Positions 33,509 to 36,870 of a stretch of 36,870 nt of DNA are shown piece by piece. Each line of letters opens with the position of its first letter. The first letter of the stretch is position 1. Both the position numbers and the translations under genes were made by a program. Under the pieces are notes generated by a model. It was not told where the DNA came from. It did not search any database and saw nothing but the letters and a program-made list of their open reading frames with translations. Source of the DNA: an uncultured Ruminococcus sp. (GTDB taxonomy: Bacteria > Bacillota > Clostridia > Oscillospirales > Acutalibacteraceae); NCBI GenBank assembly GCA_902792115.1, contig CADAYJ010000009.1, positions 1-36,870 of the forward strand, in the 5' to 3' direction.

Positions 33509-35395
33509 ATGAAAAAGATTTCCCGACGTTTTTCCGCTGCGCTTCTTATCATGCTGTTGATCTCCGTTTTCCGGCTGACAGCATTCGCTGACGACGACAC
33601 GTTAATTTCATATTCCGCTGTGATGGACAGCTCCGGTAAACCGATCGACGAATTCGCTGCGATGGAATGTATCTCCGAATCCCCGGAATGTGTCATACCG
33701 AAGACATTCAGCGGTAAGCCCGTCACGTATATCGCCGATACGTTCCTGCGCAAAAATCCGTATGTCAGCAAGGTTACGATCGAGGGCGATCCGCTTAGCA
33801 TGAACAGCGAGACGAATGAAAAGTACGATTACCTCTATATCTCTGATTCATACAATCTCAGTGAAATTGAGGCTGCAGGCAGCAGCACGGCGTATGCTTC
33901 CGAGAACGGTGTGCTTTTCAGCAAGGATATGAAAACGCTCTATCAGTACCCTGGCGGAAAAAATCAGAGCTACTACGTTATCCCCGATACAGTCACAAGG
34001 ATTTCCGCAAATGCTTTTCAGAACGCACAAATTGCCGTGCTCTGCATTCCGTCAAGTGTTAAAGAAATTGATGAAAATGTTTTTGACGGCTGCAATAAGC
34101 TGCAAACCATATACTATCAATGTGAAAACGGCGATTGGAGCCTTGTCAATAATAAATCCGAAATACCCGATTACATTTCGATAGTTTCGTTGTTCGGTTC
34201 ATTCCCCGAAGGTGATATTGCCGATATACTCCCTGTCTTAGGAGACTATAACGACGGCTCGGAAATACAGTTCGAGGATACAGATCCCTTTGATTACACA
34301 GAATTGTACGGCGATCTGTACGACGATTCGCAAGAAAACAGCGATCATTCGGGCGTTTTGCCGCTTGATTCCTTCTACGACGGTGCTGCTCCCGATTTTT
34401 CCGAGGGTGTAAAAACGCTTCTGAACAGCGTTCTTGGTGCATTGATCTTTCTGGCTGATGCTGTCGGTATCTTGCTGCTGATAGCATTCTTCGTCGTTAT
34501 AAAGCGAAACAAAGCAAAGGGCATCAATGATGGTGCTGTAATACCGGGCGGCCTCGTCAATCATATCACTCAGCCCGATGCCTCGGATTTTACCATTGGT
34601 GATGCCGAACCGTTGAAGCCCGGGGACGATACCGCTCCGGCAGACGAGCCTGTCACCGGCACGCCGCAGACAGAACCCATTGCCGAAAGCACAGCGCCGG
34701 AGCCGACCGGGAGCGAAGGCAGCGCATTGGACGTATCCCGGACGCCGATACCTGAAATCAGCACACCGAACGTCACGATAGATCATTCCCCTGCCTCAGA
34801 ACCCACCGATCAGCCTGCCGGGAACGCAGTCTCGGAAGCATTCGGCGCGGACGATGTTACAGAGAATTACGAAGCTGCCGGTAACGCAGAGCCGGAGGAC
34901 GTCACCGGCTTAGGCTTAGGCCTCGACCTTGGGATCATCATGCCTCCCCGTGAGCAAACGCCGGAAGAGGAAAACGATGCTGCGCCGACTTCGGAAATCA
35001 CTGAGGATACTTCCGCAAGCTACGATCCGTCTTCCTATACAGGCGCGTACAGCGGCAAATCGGAATACAGCGTAAGACATGATCTGATTGAAGGGCAGCC
35101 GTATGACGGTCCGATGAGCACGGTCGATCCCGATAACTACACCGGCGTATATTCCGGCGATTCTTCATACAGCGTCGTCTGCAACAATCCCGAGGACAGT
35201 ACGCCGTCTGAGGTCGATCCCGGCAGCTACACAGGTTCATATGCTGCCGATCAATCCCATAAGGTTGTCCACACGAATCCCGAGGACGAGCCGAAGCCCT
35301 TCTTTGATCCGCAGGATTATTCAGGCAGCTATTCATCGCCGGACGGAATTCAGGGCTTCGTAAATCCTGATTCCTTCTCAGGCAGCGCCAAATAA
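33509..35395 (+). CDS. Single-pass LRR surface protein with a long cytoplasmic Tyr-repeat tail
   Basis: ATG 33509 has GAGGTGATG upstream and opens a signal peptide (MKKISRRFSAALLIMLLISV...). The protein has 628 residues. Residues ~35-260 form a degenerate BspA-type leucine-rich domain (NAFQNAQIAVLCIPSSVKEI, NVFDGCNKLQTIYYQ). One transmembrane helix lies at ~307-329 (ALIFLADAVGILLLIAFFVV), followed by IKRNKAKG, so the next ~300 residues are predicted to be cytoplasmic. That tail is Pro/Glu/Asp/Thr-rich. Its end has five copies of a D-P-x-x-Y-[TS]-G-x-Y motif at residues 506, 540, 570 and 600, and a degenerate NPDSFSGS at 619. The form resembles a receptor or membrane organiser. I recognise no enzyme domain. 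The neighbour downstream is a smaller LRR protein of the same general plan. Confidence 0.78.
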   Translation: MKKISRRFSAALLIMLLISVFRLTAFADDDTLISYSAVMDSSGKPIDEFAAMECISESPECVIPKTFSGKPVTYIADTFLRKNPYVSKVTIEGDPLSMNSETNEKYDYLYISDSYNLSEIEAAGSSTAYASENGVLFSKDMKTLYQYPGGKNQSYYVIPDTVTRISANAFQNAQIAVLCIPSSVKEIDENVFDGCNKLQTIYYQCENGDWSLVNNKSEIPDYISIVSLFGSFPEGDIADILPVLGDYNDGSEIQFEDTDPFDYTELYGDLYDDSQENSDHSGVLPLDSFYDGAAPDFSEGVKTLLNSVLGALIFLADAVGILLLIAFFVVIKRNKAKGINDGAVIPGGLVNHITQPDASDFTIGDAEPLKPGDDTAPADEPVTGTPQTEPIAESTAPEPTGSEGSALDVSRTPIPEISTPNVTIDHSPASEPTDQPAGNAVSEAFGADDVTENYEAAGNAEPEDVTGLGLGLDLGIIMPPREQTPEEENDAAPTSEITEDTSASYDPSSYTGAYSGKSEYSVRHDLIEGQPYDGPMSTVDPDNYTGVYSGDSSYSVVCNNPEDSTPSEVDPGSYTGSYAADQSHKVVHTNPEDEPKPFFDPQDYSGSYSSPDGIQGFVNPDSFSGSAK

Positions 35396-35596
35396 TAACC
35401 TCCGGATTATAATGCCGAAAGGTCGGCACACCTTTGAAAAAACAAATGAAGCGATCATTAAGGCAGCGCCGCATATACCGGCTTTATTCCGGAATTTACC
35501 GGGTTTGCGTGGCAGTCACACTGCCGAATTGATCTAGGTGTGCATTTTTGGCACAATTTCTGTGCGGTATTGCCCCAATAAAATAGTACTTTTGTC
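35396..35596. other. Intergenic region rich in short inverted repeats
   Basis: There is no open frame of note. Several perfect or near-perfect hairpins crowd here: TGCCGA-AAGG-TCGGCA (35413-35428), GGCAGT-CAC-ACTGCC (35511-35525) and GCACA-ATTTC-TGTGC (35561-35575), with overlapping GTGC/GCAC and CCGG/CCGG alternatives. None is followed by a clear T tract. They could end transcription of the LRR gene or form a small structured RNA. Confidence 0.45.
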
Positions 35597-35630
35597 TTGC
35601 AATCAAATTGAATCTGTGATAGAATTATAA
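35597..35630 (+). promoter_or_regulatory. Promoter of the small LRR membrane protein gene
   Basis: TTGCAA (35597-35602) and TAGAAT (35620-35625) are 17 bp apart, with TATAAT starting at the next base (35626), the same double -10 layout as upstream of 33509. A leader hairpin, ATCCGC (35635-35640) with GCGGAT (35650-35655), lies at the transcript start. Confidence 0.72.
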
Positions 35631-35688
35631 TAGCATCCGCGTAGGCCTTGCGGATAAATGATATTGAATCGTTTTAGGAGGATTGAAC

Positions 35689-36477
35689 ATGAAAAGACCA
35701 CTAAAAATTGCAGCAGCTGCATTTGGAACGGCTCTGCTTCTGCTTTCCGCGCTTCCCTTTGCAGCATCGGCAGAAGCTGTGACCTCGGGAGACTACAACT
35801 ACGAGGTTCAGGGCGGAGACGTCGTTATCGTCCGTTATCTCGGTGAAGACGAGCAGATCGTCGTTCCCGCGACGCTCGACGGAAAGGCCGTGACTGTTAT
35901 CGGCTCAAGAGCGTTCGAGATGAACCCCGACATTACGAGCCTTGAGATCCCGGACGGCGTTAAGAAGATAGAGGATCACGCTTTTGCGGTTGACAAAGGC
36001 ATTGCAACACTCACGCTCCCTGCAACTCTTACGGAGATCGGCGAGGCAGCGTTCCAGCAGTGCGAAGGCCTGAAGACCGTTAATTTTGCCGGCGACGAGA
36101 GCGCTTGGGGCTCTGTCAAAATAGCGGACGGCAATGAGCTTCTCACGGCTATCACACCGAGCTATAATGCTGCGCTCACACCGCAGGAGAGCAGCTCCGC
36201 CGAATCGTCGTCCAGCGAGGCAGCTTCCTCTGAGGCATCATCGAGCGAGGCATCATCAAGCGAAGCTGCATCCAGCGAAACAGCATCGAGCGAAGCAGCT
36301 TCCAGTGAGGCATCATCAACCGCAGCGGAAACGACCACAACAACAGGTGAAAGCACTGCTTCCGAGCCGGCTCCCAAAGGCTCAAGCGTTAATATCCCCT
36401 TGGTAGTAGGCGGCATTTTGGTCGGCGTCGCAGTCATCGACATTATTTATTTCTCCATCAAGAAGCCGAAAGAGTAA
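35689..36477 (+). CDS. Small membrane-anchored BspA-type LRR protein
   Basis: The product is 262 residues from ATG 35689, with AGGAGG 7 nt upstream. It has a signal peptide (MKRPLKIAAAAFGTALLLLS..., cut near AASAEA). A short BspA-type leucine-rich domain follows (~30-160; AFEMNPDITSLEIPDGVKKI, AFQQCEGLKTVNF). A Ser-Glu-Ala repeat linker (~165-215, units of SSEA) leads to a C-terminal transmembrane helix (~231-254, VNIPLVVGGILVGVAVIDII) with a basic end (KKPKE). The LRR domain is thus displayed outside on a flexible stalk and anchored by its C terminus. BspA-type LRRs bind proteins or host matrix. No enzyme domain is present. It shares plan and promoter layout with the preceding gene but lacks the long cytoplasmic tail. 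Confidence 0.82.
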   Translation: MKRPLKIAAAAFGTALLLLSALPFAASAEAVTSGDYNYEVQGGDVVIVRYLGEDEQIVVPATLDGKAVTVIGSRAFEMNPDITSLEIPDGVKKIEDHAFAVDKGIATLTLPATLTEIGEAAFQQCEGLKTVNFAGDESAWGSVKIADGNELLTAITPSYNAALTPQESSSAESSSSEAASSEASSSEASSSEAASSETASSEAASSEASSTAAETTTTTGESTASEPAPKGSSVNIPLVVGGILVGVAVIDIIYFSIKKPKE

Positions 36478-36518
36478 AAATTATGAATACTGCCGGATAG
36501 AGAAACAGTCCGGAAAAA

Positions 36519-36544
36519 CCGGGCAGCCCGACTGGGTTGCCCGG
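36519..36544 (+). terminator. Intrinsic terminator after the small LRR gene
   Basis: CCGGGCAGCCC pairs with GGGTTGCCCGG (one G-T pair) around a 4-nt loop. The expected T run is poor (TTCATGCTTTATAG). A switch to foreign sequence just after the stem could explain this. Confidence 0.68.
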
Positions 36545-36550
36545 TTCATG

Positions 36551-36868
36551 CTTTATAGCGCCGTCACTTTTTGCTGAATACCGCGGTGCTTTATACTGCG
36601 TCACAGCCTTTTTGTTCTGTCCATAGAAACCTGCGAAATAAGGCTTCAGGTCGAGCGTTGCCATGCCAGTGGGCTCGATGACCACATAAGGATGGGCCAT
36701 CAGCTCCAGATAGTCCTCCAACAGTGTCCATCCGTCGCTATCAGGATCATCGTTCTGGTTGGCGGTATGCGCATCACTATGGATGAGAGCCTCATACCAG
36801 TCGGGCATGCCGTCCTGATCTGTATCCCAATTCTCCGGTCGGGCCTCCTCAGGATACACCTCCCAGCC
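36551..36868 (-). pseudogene. C-terminal fragment resembling a Bacteroidota pectate lyase, open at the window edge and fused to terminator sequence
   Basis: On the minus strand the frame is open from the right edge (GWEVYPEEARPENWDTDQDG...); the GTG at 36859 is only an internal valine. The visible part has two calcium-binding, thrombospondin-3-like loops, DTDQDGMPDWYE and DDPDSDGWTLLEDYLE. It then reads MAHPYVVIEPTGMATLDLK and PYFAGFYGQ. This is typical of the C-terminal region of secreted pectate lyases and related proteins of Prevotella/Bacteroides, not of the other genes here. After ~36551 the frame carries on through the LRR gene's terminator and into that gene's 3' end, with no natural stop of its own. 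It is therefore truncated, either by a chimeric assembly join or by a real recombination event. The protein family is fairly clear; the exact substrate is not. Confidence 0.62.
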
Positions 36869-36870
36869 CT

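Overview
The window looks like a gut Clostridia chromosome segment, most likely a Ruminococcus-type member of the Oscillospiraceae/Ruminococcaceae. The reasons are several secreted proteins with type I dockerins and Ser-Asp-Thr linkers, a CBM25/26-type starch-binding module, BspA-type leucine-rich surface proteins, Gram-positive sigma-A promoters, LexA boxes of the Gram-positive type and a Y-family polymerase/YolD pair. The species is inferred from gene content only.

Layout. The left edge holds the end of an HD-type (RelA/SpoT-like) hydrolase gene converging on metK. Positions 1.9-7.6 kb carry two secreted dockerin proteins: a putative zinc peptidase with carbohydrate-binding modules, and a transglutaminase-like protein with InlB-type repeats. 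At 7.7-12 kb are a VWA lipoprotein, an SOS-type polymerase/YolD operon whose promoter carries three LexA-like boxes, and a GNAT acetyltransferase. At 12.1-18.1 kb a TetR-family regulator diverges from an operon of an MMPL/RND-type transporter and an 880-residue secreted Leu/Gly heptad-repeat protein. Three copies of one 13-bp palindrome lie between them. At 18.1-20.3 kb is an OmpR-type two-component system, followed by a small Ser-rich secreted protein and a Cthe_2159-like beta-helix lipoprotein (20.5-22.6 kb). A divergent esterase / histidine phosphatase pair lies at 22.7-24.3 kb. A YitT-family membrane protein with a terminator-like leader follows. Then come a 1531-residue LRR/Big_2/dockerin protein and two small membrane proteins, a stand-alone TrpB2-type tryptophan synthase beta chain, and two membrane-anchored BspA-type LRR proteins.

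Three proteins (1876-4677, 4960-7569, 25584-30179) carry dockerins. They probably dock onto cell-surface or released scaffoldins, and none has a recognisable glycoside hydrolase domain. They look like the protein-modifying and binding part of a cellulosome/amylosome-like system.

The last ~320 bp do not fit the rest. They encode, on the minus strand, the C-terminal part of a protein resembling a Bacteroidota pectate lyase. This frame runs straight into the terminator of the neighbouring gene, so the right end may be a chimeric assembly join. No rRNA, tRNA, CRISPR array or insertion sequence was seen.
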